Of a stretch of DNA of 7,817 nt, positions 1 through 5,894 are shown in pieces (positions within the stretch are counted from its first letter, which is position 1; the number at the start of each line of letters is the position of its first letter). The notes beneath the pieces are model-generated. The model searched no databases, had not been told where the DNA came from, and saw only the letters and a list, made by a program, of their open reading frames with translations. The DNA lies in assembly GCA_031282905.1 (NCBI GenBank), contig JAITCV010000143.1, forward strand, positions 1 to 7,817, given 5' to 3'. Made by a program: the position numbers and the translations under genes. This stretch comes from Azoarcus sp. (GTDB taxonomy: Bacteria; Pseudomonadota; Gammaproteobacteria; Burkholderiales; Rhodocyclaceae).

Positions 1-347
1 TATCGCGCATCGCCGAGAACGATAACCCCTTCCTGTTTCATGCTCCCGATACGGCGAAGTTCCCAATGTGACCATCCTGGCTCACCTGCTTTTCCACCCC
101 ATACCAATAGTTTCATTTCCACCCAAAGCTCATGGCCATGCCAATTGAACCGCCAGCCGTGTAAGCCTGTGGGTTGGTGTTCATCTCCTAACTGCGCAGC
201 AAGATGAATCAAAGAAATGTTGCGCTCATTGTCCACCGTATATGTGGCAGGACCCGCAAAGTGGCTGCAAACGATGCGCTGCTCAAATTCTGGAATCCCG
301 TACTGCTTCCAGTTTGCAGACGTGATGCGTTCATTCACAAAAGCCAT
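1..347 (-). CDS. Partial unknown Trp-rich protein (N-terminal 115 codons, runs off left edge)
   Basis: The minus-strand frame opens with ATG at 347-345 and stays open for 115 codons to the window edge, so the C-terminus is missing. A ribosome-binding-like CAGGAG lies 7 bases upstream, inside the end of the preceding 31-codon ORF, which supports this start. The protein begins MAFVNERITSANW. It has seven tryptophans (about residues 13, 65, 69, 75, 83, 92, 95), mostly clustered with histidines in a stretch reading HGWRFNWHGH and then in GWSHWEL. There is no signal peptide or membrane segment, so the product is probably cytoplasmic or exported by a non-Sec route. I do not recognise the family. 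It is the last visible gene of the minus-strand cluster, separated from the small ORF by only 4 bases, which suggests co-translation. The reading frame is well supported; the function is unknown. Confidence 0.7.
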   Translation of the reverse strand, partial: MAFVNERITSANWKQYGIPEFEQRIVCSHFAGPATYTVDNERNISLIHLAAQLGDEHQPTGLHGWRFNWHGHELWVEMKLLVWGGKAGEPGWSHWELRRIGSMKQEGVIVLGDAR

Positions 348-351
348 GCGG

Positions 352-447
352 CTACTCCTGCGAAGGATTGGGTTGTGGTGTGTCGGGGTCGTTAGAAAAT
401 CTGACGACTTTTATCTTTCCTTGTTCAACAAGCTCAGCGAAACTCAT
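352..447 (-). CDS. Small ORF, 31 residues, unknown
   Basis: The ATG at 447-445 is preceded by a strong AGGAG with a spacing of about 7 bases, and the frame ends at TAG (352-354). The predicted peptide starts MSFAELVEQGKIKVV and ends with a Pro/Asn/Gln-rich tail. It has no membrane segment and no Sec signal. The leader carrying its ribosome binding site is nearly identical to the leader before the 475-1332 gene, so it inherited a translation signal from the tandem duplication. Its 3' end carries the CAGGAG that probably serves the next gene (ATG at 347), which makes translational linkage plausible. It could be a true small protein, a leader peptide, or a relic of a larger gene placed behind a duplicated ribosome binding site. 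I do not recognise it. Confidence 0.5.
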   Translation of the reverse strand: MSFAELVEQGKIKVVRFSNDPDTPQPNPSQE

Positions 448-478
448 GAGAGTTCTCCTGGTGACAGTTTCAAATCAA
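445..478 (-). repeat. Duplicated intergenic leader, copy 2 (partner at 1330-1362)
   Basis: Near-identical to the leader before the 475-1332 gene, including the AGGAG and the overlap with the stop codon of the preceding gene. After the ATG the two sequences diverge completely: one continues into a signal peptide, the other into the 31-residue ORF. The right-hand boundary of the duplication is therefore at or just before this start codon. Confidence 0.75.
453..459 (-). promoter_or_regulatory. Ribosome binding site of the 31-residue ORF
   Basis: AGGAGAA on the minus strand, 5 bases before the ATG at 447 (7 bases counted from AGGAG). The same motif with the same flank (GATTTGAAACTG, then CACCAGGAGAAC) stands before the 475-1332 gene. 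This is the main reason to believe the small ORF is translated. Confidence 0.6.
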
Positions 479-1332
479 TGAAGAGATCGCGTCTTGATCT
501 TGTATTGCTCAAGCAAGATCGGATCGGCGATATCGAGAATGCTGCTGTAATTAATATCCACCCTGCCGGAGGCAGAGGGGACAAAGCAGCGGTCAATCAG
601 CGCGAGGACAAGCTTGGTATAGCCCTCCGCGCCATTTTTTGTTACGCCGTACATGGAACCGCGTACTGGATCACCTTCATCAGCAAAATATTCTCTGCCT
701 ACCCAAAAACGAAGCAGCCACAGAATATCTGGCGGCACACGCGCTTCAACCGGTTTCGCCGCCGACTGACGACGAATTTCACGAACAAAATAACTGAGTT
801 CGTGTCTATCTAATGGCATTGCCATTTCCGGCGACACATTTTTCGCTCCAGCCAATATCGCTTGGTCGGCAAGCAGTTGGCGATCATTCCAGCGTACAAT
901 GCCGCGAATCTGCGGCGTATCCCTTCGATCGACAATAATATCTATCCAAGGGCTGTAAATCTGGCAACTGGAAGACGGACCGCCAGTGAGTGGTGACAGC
1001 ACTGGAACGGTGTACTCGCGTATAGTATCAAGATCCCAGTACACAAATTGAAGCATGGAGCGTTTCTCCCTTTCGACGCTACGCATGTTTTCCATGTCTC
1101 TGGCGCCGTTTATGCAGAGCTTGTCCTTGGTCATTCGGCTCACGATGTGTTCCGTAACGGTTTCTACAAAGGCGCGAAAATGCGGGGGGCTAATCCGGGC
1201 GGCAGATATCTGAATCTTGTCTCCTGGCGTCATGATCTGAATTGGCACCATGTCGACAGTGCACGGTGAAATGTCCTCGGCACTCGCGCCGACCGTCATT
1301 ACACTGACCATGAAAAGGAAAAAACGAAGCAT
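475..1332 (-). CDS. Exported four-cysteine protein of unknown family, downstream paralog (285 aa)
   Basis: The product begins MLRFFLFMVSVMTVGASA, a short Sec signal peptide with likely cleavage after the Ala at residue 18, so the mature protein should be periplasmic or beyond. There is no lipobox. Cysteines sit at about residues 24 (ISPC), 73 (DKLCIN), 123 (SSCQIYSPWID) and 249 (IDRCF); all four align with cysteines of the neighbouring paralog at 1447-2286, suggesting two structural disulfides. Other blocks shared by the pair are VPIQIM, HFRAFV, QFVYW, IVRWN.RQLLADQA, PPD.LWLLR and EGYTKLVLALID. The start is set by AGGAGAA just upstream and by the signal peptide. This copy has the full C-terminal tail, containing DPILLEQY. 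I do not recognise the family and see no catalytic signature. The gene lies behind a type I secretion operon on the same strand, which hints at an accessory role but does not show it. Confidence 0.85.
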   Translation of the reverse strand: MLRFFLFMVSVMTVGASAEDISPCTVDMVPIQIMTPGDKIQISAARISPPHFRAFVETVTEHIVSRMTKDKLCINGARDMENMRSVEREKRSMLQFVYWDLDTIREYTVPVLSPLTGGPSSSCQIYSPWIDIIVDRRDTPQIRGIVRWNDRQLLADQAILAGAKNVSPEMAMPLDRHELSYFVREIRRQSAAKPVEARVPPDILWLLRFWVGREYFADEGDPVRGSMYGVTKNGAEGYTKLVLALIDRCFVPSASGRVDINYSSILDIADPILLEQYKIKTRSLH

Positions 1333-1362
1333 GGGTGTTCTCCTGGTGCAGTTTCAAATCAA
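1330..1362 (-). repeat. Duplicated intergenic leader, copy 1 (partner at 445-478)
   Basis: The minus strand reads GATTTGAAACTG, then CACCAGGAGAAC, then a few bases and ATG. The segment 445-478 reads the same apart from one extra T and two changes before the ATG. The similarity continues into the 3' coding ends upstream of both copies, so the duplicated unit is gene tail plus leader plus ribosome binding site. It marks the join of a tandem gene duplication of roughly 0.9 kb. Confidence 0.75.
1338..1344 (-). promoter_or_regulatory. Ribosome binding site of the downstream paralog
   Basis: AGGAGAA on the minus strand, a few bases before the ATG at 1332. It lies in the segment duplicated at 445-478 and fixes the start of the 285-residue protein directly at its signal peptide. 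Confidence 0.65.
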
Positions 1363-1467
1363 CGAAGAAGCCGCAAGTTGATTCTGTATTGGTTAAGCAA
1401 GATCGGATCGACGTCAAAAATACCACTGTAATGAATGCTCACTCTATCAGAGGCAGATGAGGCAAAA
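1359..1467 (-). pseudogene. Out-of-frame C-terminal tail of the upstream paralog
   Basis: If one T of the run at 1464-1467 is skipped, the minus-strand frame continues after IDRCF as ASSASDRVSIHYSG and on through DPILLNQYRI to a TGA at 1359-1361. This matches the intact tail of the downstream paralog (SASGRV, DPILLEQYKI) at about 20 of 34 positions with a single one-residue gap. The stop falls in the same place of the duplicated leader, about 26 bases before the next start. The segment is therefore the authentic 3' end of the gene, now displaced by one base, or correct with a sequencing error in the homopolymer. Confidence 0.75.
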
Positions 1468-2286
1468 GCAGCGGTCGATCAGCGCAAGGACGAGTTTCGT
1501 ATAGCCTTCCTTTTCCGTGACCTTGCCCATGGCATCGTGTACTGAATTTGTGAAGGGGGTGCCCTGCTGGGAACGACGAAGCAGCCACAGCAGATCCGGC
1601 GGAATACGCTCCTCAATCGGCTTTGCCGCCGCCTGGCCGAGCAGATCCGAACGCTCATACTCAGTGATGAAGTAGCCGAGTTGACGTGGACTCAGTGGCA
1701 TCGCTTTGCTCAGCGGCACATTTTTCACCCCAGCCAGCACTGCTTGGTCGGCAAGCAGTTGACGCTCGTTCCAGCGCACAATAGCGAGAATCTGTGGAAC
1801 TGGTTTCCAAAGACCGCGAGTCGACGGTTCGTCCTCCCTCCGTTCAATGGCGAGGTCTATCCAAGGGCTGTAAATCCGACAATTGAGAGGCTGACCTCCA
1901 GTGGGAGGCGACAGCATCGGGACGAGGTACTCGTTGTTCATGAAAAGTGGCCAGTATACGAATTGAAACAGAGAGCGTTTCTCCCATTCGGCATGACGCA
2001 TGTCCTTGGCGCGATTTATGCAAAGTTTGTCCCCAATCATCCGGGCATCGATGTGTTTCGAGACGGTGTCCACGAAGGCACGAAAATGCGCGAGGGAAGC
2101 GGGGATTTCGGCGGCGGAGAGCCGAATCTCGTCCCCCGGAATCATGATCTGGATCGGCACCGAGTCGGGGCACGGCGGAACGTCCTCGGCCGCGCTCGCG
2201 TCGACCGCCACCACACTGGCGAGGAAGAGAAAAAGGCGCAGGCTCCATGAAAACTGCCCACCATGCGCCATCATCCAGTGCCGCAT
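1447..2286 (-). CDS. Exported four-cysteine protein of unknown family, upstream paralog, 3'-frameshifted (279 aa from the chosen start)
   Basis: Paralog of the 475-1332 product, roughly 55-65 percent identical by eye over the aligned core. I chose the ATG at 2286 because it leaves a usable signal peptide (hydrophobic LRLFLFLASVVAV, cleavage near DASA), with a GGAGG 13 bases upstream. The ATG pair at 2274-2269 is a close alternative. An ATG at 2379 overlapping the preceding fragment would give an implausibly long N-region, though coupling there cannot be excluded. Shared cysteines fall at about residues 39, 89, 136 and 273. Relative to its neighbour it has about 12 extra residues near 150-165 (EPSTRGLWKPVPQ). 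It ends prematurely in CLICL after IDRCF: a four-T run where the paralog has three shifts the frame, so about 34 tail residues are lost. The function is unknown, and the product may be altered or inactive if the frameshift is real. Confidence 0.75.
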   Translation of the reverse strand: MRHWMMAHGGQFSWSLRLFLFLASVVAVDASAAEDVPPCPDSVPIQIMIPGDEIRLSAAEIPASLAHFRAFVDTVSKHIDARMIGDKLCINRAKDMRHAEWEKRSLFQFVYWPLFMNNEYLVPMLSPPTGGQPLNCRIYSPWIDLAIERREDEPSTRGLWKPVPQILAIVRWNERQLLADQAVLAGVKNVPLSKAMPLSPRQLGYFITEYERSDLLGQAAAKPIEERIPPDLLWLLRRSQQGTPFTNSVHDAMGKVTEKEGYTKLVLALIDRCFCLICL

Positions 2287-2375
2287 CGGAGCGAAAACAC
2301 CTCCCATGCCCAAACCTACATCAGTGCTGTCTTTTGAAATCAACGAGTCGGCGTTTTTTGTTTTCACGATTTTCC

Positions 2376-2555
2376 TCATCTTCCGCCTGCTTCTTCCATG
2401 AAGCGGTTGAACAATTCCGTCAGCTCGTTCGCCCACTGGCTGCGCGCGATCTCTTCAATCCGCGCTGGCGTGCGGATGCTGCGCACGTTGCAGGGCGAGG
2501 GCACGAACTGCGCCAGCGGTATCTTGTGAATTCCAGCGGGAAGTCCTGCCGCCAT
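2376..2555 (-). pseudogene. Fragment resembling the N-terminus of a ParB-like protein
   Basis: A 59-codon frame from ATG at 2555 (GGGAG a few bases upstream) to TGA at 2376-2378. It begins MAAGLPAGIHKIPLAQFV and continues PSPCNVRSIRTPARIEEIA. This resembles the opening of ParB/Spo0J-type N-terminal domains, which typically read IPL..L.PSP.NVR followed by IEELA.SI. After IEEIARS the similarity stops: the next expected ParB motifs are absent and the frame ends in an unrelated tail, WANELTELFNRFMEEAGGR. ParB proteins are several times longer, so this is most likely a truncated remnant of a plasmid or integrative-element gene fused to chance sequence. The stop overlaps an in-frame ATG (2379) of the following gene as ATGA. 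The same frame extends upstream to an ATG at 2594, less favoured for lack of a ribosome binding site. Confidence 0.45.
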
Positions 2556-2691
2556 GACGCGCTCCCGAGTGTGGGAAAGATGAATCCGCGACATGGATAT
2601 CTGGACGTGCCATGGAAGAAATGCGGATTTGTTCTGCAGGCCGACGTTCGGGATGATGGCGCGTCATCCTTTCATGTTTTCTGGCTCTGGC
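2556..2691. other. Spacer between the secretion operon and the accessory genes
   Basis: About 136 bases between the adaptor stop and the ParB-like fragment. I see no convincing hairpin followed by a T run on the minus strand, so read-through from the secretion operon into the accessory genes is possible. A short direct repeat (GAGCCA twice) directly follows the adaptor stop codon. No promoter match good enough to call was found. Confidence 0.4.
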
Positions 2692-4134
2692 TCATTCTTC
2701 CTTCATCGCCACGGCGACCCGTTTGAGCAGCGGGTGCAGCAGGTAGGTGAGCAGAGTGCGTTCGCCGGTGACGATGAGGACTTCGGCGGGCATGCCGGCC
2801 TGCATCTGGCGGACGCCGAGAATGGCCATGCCTTCGTCCGTCACCGAAACCCGCGCCAGATAGTAGCCCTGGCCAGTCTGCTCGTTGATGAGCAAGTCGT
2901 TCGAGATCGATTCCACCTTGCCCGGCACCACCAGTTGCGGACTGTGGGCGAAGGCGGAGAAACGCACGTCGGCGCTCATCCCCGGTTGCACCCGGTCGAT
3001 GAATTGGGGCGAGACCTGCGTCTCCAGCAGCAGGGCTTCGCCTTGCGGCACGATGTCCATGATTTTCTGGCCGGGGGCGATGACGCCGCCCACGGTTTGC
3101 ACCGCCAGCCCGACGACCTGGCCGCTGGCGGGCGCGCGGATCACCGTGCGCGCCAGATCGTCGGTGAGCGCCACGAAACGTTCGCCTTCACCTTCGACCT
3201 GGCCGCGTACCTCCGCCAGTTGGGTTTCGACCTCTTTGCGGAACTCTTGCTGTCTTTGCACGATGCGCAGACGTGTTTCCATCTCCGCGCGCCGCGAACG
3301 CTCGATGTTGCCTTGCAGGTCGGCAATCGACCCCTGGGTTTCGGCGTGCGTGCGCTCCAGCGCGAGCAGGTTGTTCTTCGGCGCGTATCCTTCGGCCACC
3401 AGATCGCGCAGCCCGCCCGCTTCTTCCTTCAGCAGCGCAAGCTGCGCGTGACGCGCCGTCAGCAGGCCCCGGTAAGCGTCGATGGAGGCCGCGTGACCGC
3501 GCCGCGATTCTTCCATCGCCTGCACTTCCGCGGCGAGGGCCGAGCGCCGCGAGGTGAAGAGCGCTTCCTGATTGCGCAGCATGTCGGCCACCAGGGGGTC
3601 GTCCTGCGCTTTCAACAAATCCGGATGGAATTCGATCCGCTCGCGCTCGCCCTGTTCCGCGACCAGGCGCGCTTCCATGGCGCGCAGGGTGTAGTAGCGC
3701 AGCCGTCCGCTTTCGAAATTGGCTTGCGTGGCTACCGGATCGATTTCCAGCAGTGGTTCGCCCTCGCGCACGAACTGCCCTTCTTTTACCCGTACCGCCT
3801 TGACGATGCCGCCCGAGAGGTGTTGCACGGCCTTGCGTTTGGTGTCGATCGTCACCATGCCCGGGGTCGGCACGCCTTCGTTCAGGGGGGCGAGCGCGGC
3901 CCAAAGCAGGAAACCGCCGAAACCGATGAGCAAGACCCATAGCCCGAAGCGGGCCGGGGAGCGGGTGTCGACGGGCAGGCCCTTGAGTTCATCGCCCTCG
4001 TCGTTTGCGCTCTTGCCGCGTGGCGCGGCCACGGGCGGCGGCTGGAGGAAGTCGATGATCTTCGAGGAGGATTTCGAGGATTTCGATGACGAACGCGATG
4101 ACGAACGAGATTTTCCGGCAGATGATGAAGGCAT
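2692..4134 (-). CDS. Type I secretion membrane fusion protein, HlyD family (480 aa)
   Basis: Periplasmic adaptor that links an inner-membrane ABC exporter to a TolC-type outer-membrane channel. Order of parts: a cytoplasmic tail rich in Ser, Lys and Arg (residues 3-25); a single membrane anchor at about 64-82 (FGLWVLLIGFGGFLLWAAL); a first half-lipoyl segment at about 105-132 (HLSGGIVKAVRVKEGQFVREG); a long charged coiled-coil hairpin at about 140-325; a second half-lipoyl segment at about 331-363 (VIRAPASGQVVGLAV); a beta-barrel region; and a typical C-terminus, ERTLLTYLLHPLL, seen in HlyD/PrtE-like adaptors. It starts 14 bases after the second ABC gene, with only a weak ribosome binding site, so coupled translation is likely. 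Length is somewhat above the usual 430-450 of PrtE-type members, explained by the tail. The family is secure; the substrate cannot be named from this window. Confidence 0.93.
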   Translation of the reverse strand: MPSSSAGKSRSSSRSSSKSSKSSSKIIDFLQPPPVAAPRGKSANDEGDELKGLPVDTRSPARFGLWVLLIGFGGFLLWAALAPLNEGVPTPGMVTIDTKRKAVQHLSGGIVKAVRVKEGQFVREGEPLLEIDPVATQANFESGRLRYYTLRAMEARLVAEQGERERIEFHPDLLKAQDDPLVADMLRNQEALFTSRRSALAAEVQAMEESRRGHAASIDAYRGLLTARHAQLALLKEEAGGLRDLVAEGYAPKNNLLALERTHAETQGSIADLQGNIERSRRAEMETRLRIVQRQQEFRKEVETQLAEVRGQVEGEGERFVALTDDLARTVIRAPASGQVVGLAVQTVGGVIAPGQKIMDIVPQGEALLLETQVSPQFIDRVQPGMSADVRFSAFAHSPQLVVPGKVESISNDLLINEQTGQGYYLARVSVTDEGMAILGVRQMQAGMPAEVLIVTGERTLLTYLLHPLLKRVAVAMKEE

Positions 4135-4148
4135 TAAAGGTGTCCGAG

Positions 4149-5894
4149 TCAGGTGGGAACAGGGGCGGGAAAGGGCGCGAGGGCGCGCGCGGGCGCATTG
4201 TCCGGGCGCGTCGTGTGAAGAGCGCCGGTCAGGCGCGCGATGCGGCCCGCTTCCAGCACCAGGATGCGATCCATCAGCGCCATCACTTGCGGGCGATGGC
4301 TCACCAGTACCACGGTCGCGCCCCGCGCCTTCAGGGCGGCGAGGGCGGCAAGCAGGGCGCGATCTCCCGCGTCGTCCAGATTGGCGTTGGGCTCGTCGAG
4401 CACCACCAGCCGGGGATTGCCATAGAGCGCGCGCGCCAAGCCGATGCGCTGGCGCTGGCCCCCCGACAACGCCCGCCCGCCTTCGCCTACCTGGGTTTCA
4501 TAGCCTTTGGGAAAGCGCAGGATCATCTCGTGCACGCCCGCCTGGCGGCAGGCGGCGATGACCTGCGGGGCTTCGAACTGGCTGTAACGGGCCACGTTTT
4601 CCGCAATGCTGCCCTCGAACAGTTCCACATCCTGCGGCAGGTAGCCCAGTTCGCGCCGCTCCCACGCCTGGATGGGCCGGCCGTCGAGCAACACGTCGCC
4701 CGACCATGACGGCCAGATGTCCAGGATGACCCGCGCCAGGGTCGATTTGCCCGACCCCGACGGTCCCGTCACCCCCAGGGCTACTCCGGCGGGCAAATCC
4801 AGCGAGATGTCCTGCAGGATCGGCACCGCCAGCGCCGGGGCGCTGGCGCCGACCCGCGCCAGCCGCAGGGCCATTCCTTGGGCATGATGATGGGCGGCGG
4901 CTTCCGATTGTGCCGTCGCTTGTATCGCCCCCCGGGGCGCAAAGGCGTCCAGGGCCGTCTCCAGTTCGAGAAAGGCTTTTTTGGCCGCGATGATTTCCTT
5001 CCACGCGCCCATCAAGGCATCGACCGGGTGCGTGGCGCGGCTCATCAGGGCATTGGCCGCGATCATCGCGCCGGGGGAAATTTCGCCCTGGATCACCAGC
5101 ACGGCCCCCGCTCCCAGACTCAGGGATTGCTGCATGAAACGCACGAAGCGGGTGAGCGCCTGCATTCTCACCTGGGCGTCCTGGCCGCGCTTGCCAAAGG
5201 CCAGGGTCAGGCGACGGCGGCGCATCCATGCGCCGCGCATGTTGCCCAGCATCCCCATGGATTCGACGGCAGCGGCATGGCGCAATTTGTTCTCCAGCAC
5301 CACGGCTTCCTTGCGCGCCGCCTGGGCCGCATCTTCCAGTGGCGCGGCCATGACTTGGCTCGACAGCCAGGCCAACCCGCACAGGATCAGGCAGAACACG
5401 ATCGCCAATCCGCCCAGCCAAGGATGGAGCAGGAAGAGCACCAGGATATAGATCGGCGTCCACGGCGCGTCGAACAGGGCAAACAACCCCGCGCCGGTCA
5501 GGAACTGGCGAATGCGAGTGAGATGTTCGAACAGACGCGCGCCGTCCACCCCGCCCATCTCCAGGTTATGCAATCCGAACGCGGTCTCGAAGACGCGCGC
5601 ATTCAGCGTCATATCCAGCCTGACCCCCAGCCGCACCAGCAGGCGCGCGCGCACCCATTCGGCAAAGCTCATCGCCCCCAGAAAGAGGAGCAGCATCAGT
5701 GTGACCGCATAAAGGGTGAATTCGCTGTAGCTCACCATCACCCGGTCGAAGATCTGCAACATGTAGAGCGTCGGGGTGAGCATCAGCAAATTGACCAACG
5801 CGGTAAAACCCAGCGCATAGGCGAACTCGCGCCGGAACGACATCAGGAAACGGCTCAATTCGCCACGTTTGGCGGTCGGTTTCATCGCTTTCAT
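4149..5894 (-). CDS. Type I secretion ABC exporter (permease-ATPase), second of a tandem pair (581 aa)
   Basis: An inner-membrane half-transporter of the PrtD class: an N-terminal membrane domain fused to a C-terminal ATPase, with no N-terminal C39 peptidase or C39-like domain. Hydrophobic segments lie at about residues 24-46, 60-76, 136-157, 161-177 and 256-280, and the first contains the family pattern LTPTLYMLQIFDRV. The ATPase has Walker A GPSGSGKST (377-385), Q-loop Gln 421 (GYLPQDVELF), signature LSGGQRQRIGLARAL (476-490), Walker B LVVLDE (496-501) and the switch His 533 (VSHRP), so it should hydrolyse ATP. A linker with His-His-His and many Ala (about 322-345) and a Pro/Ala-rich C-terminus (about 555-581) are its own. 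Its ATG overlaps the stop of the upstream ABC gene (ATGA), implying translational coupling. It may form a heterodimer with that partner or work as a homodimer. Confidence 0.93.
   Translation of the reverse strand: MKAMKPTAKRGELSRFLMSFRREFAYALGFTALVNLLMLTPTLYMLQIFDRVMVSYSEFTLYAVTLMLLLFLGAMSFAEWVRARLLVRLGVRLDMTLNARVFETAFGLHNLEMGGVDGARLFEHLTRIRQFLTGAGLFALFDAPWTPIYILVLFLLHPWLGGLAIVFCLILCGLAWLSSQVMAAPLEDAAQAARKEAVVLENKLRHAAAVESMGMLGNMRGAWMRRRRLTLAFGKRGQDAQVRMQALTRFVRFMQQSLSLGAGAVLVIQGEISPGAMIAANALMSRATHPVDALMGAWKEIIAAKKAFLELETALDAFAPRGAIQATAQSEAAAHHHAQGMALRLARVGASAPALAVPILQDISLDLPAGVALGVTGPSGSGKSTLARVILDIWPSWSGDVLLDGRPIQAWERRELGYLPQDVELFEGSIAENVARYSQFEAPQVIAACRQAGVHEMILRFPKGYETQVGEGGRALSGGQRQRIGLARALYGNPRLVVLDEPNANLDDAGDRALLAALAALKARGATVVLVSHRPQVMALMDRILVLEAGRIARLTGALHTTRPDNAPARALAPFPAPVPT

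Noticed and set aside
217..813. 198-codon plus-strand open frame
   Set aside because: It crosses the antisense of three minus-strand genes with good starts and ribosome binding sites. The paralog alignment shows the minus strand is the coding one.
1190..1426. 78-codon minus-strand frame across the paralog junction
   Set aside because: It lies in a different frame from both the downstream paralog and the displaced tail of the upstream one, and matches nothing in the duplicated copy.
475..2286. The exported paralogs as LapG-like periplasmic proteases linked to adhesin secretion
   Set aside because: They have conserved cysteines but I see no Cys-His-Asp arrangement or other signature of that protease family. 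The cysteines look structural.
2287..2436. N-terminal extension of the upstream paralog to ATG 2436 or 2379
   Set aside because: The extension has no counterpart in the other paralog and would place some 40-60 residues before the signal peptide. The start at 2286 fits an exported protein better, although coupling at 2379 remains possible.
2455..2667. 70-codon minus-strand frame after the adaptor
   Set aside because: No motif is visible, the start has poor ribosome binding site spacing, and it overlaps the ParB-like frame, which shows actual family resemblance.
2593..3942. 449-codon plus-strand open frame
   Set aside because: It is antisense to the HlyD-family gene, and its translation is rich in His, Arg and Gln without any domain. 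This is the usual by-product of high G+C coding sequence on the opposite strand.
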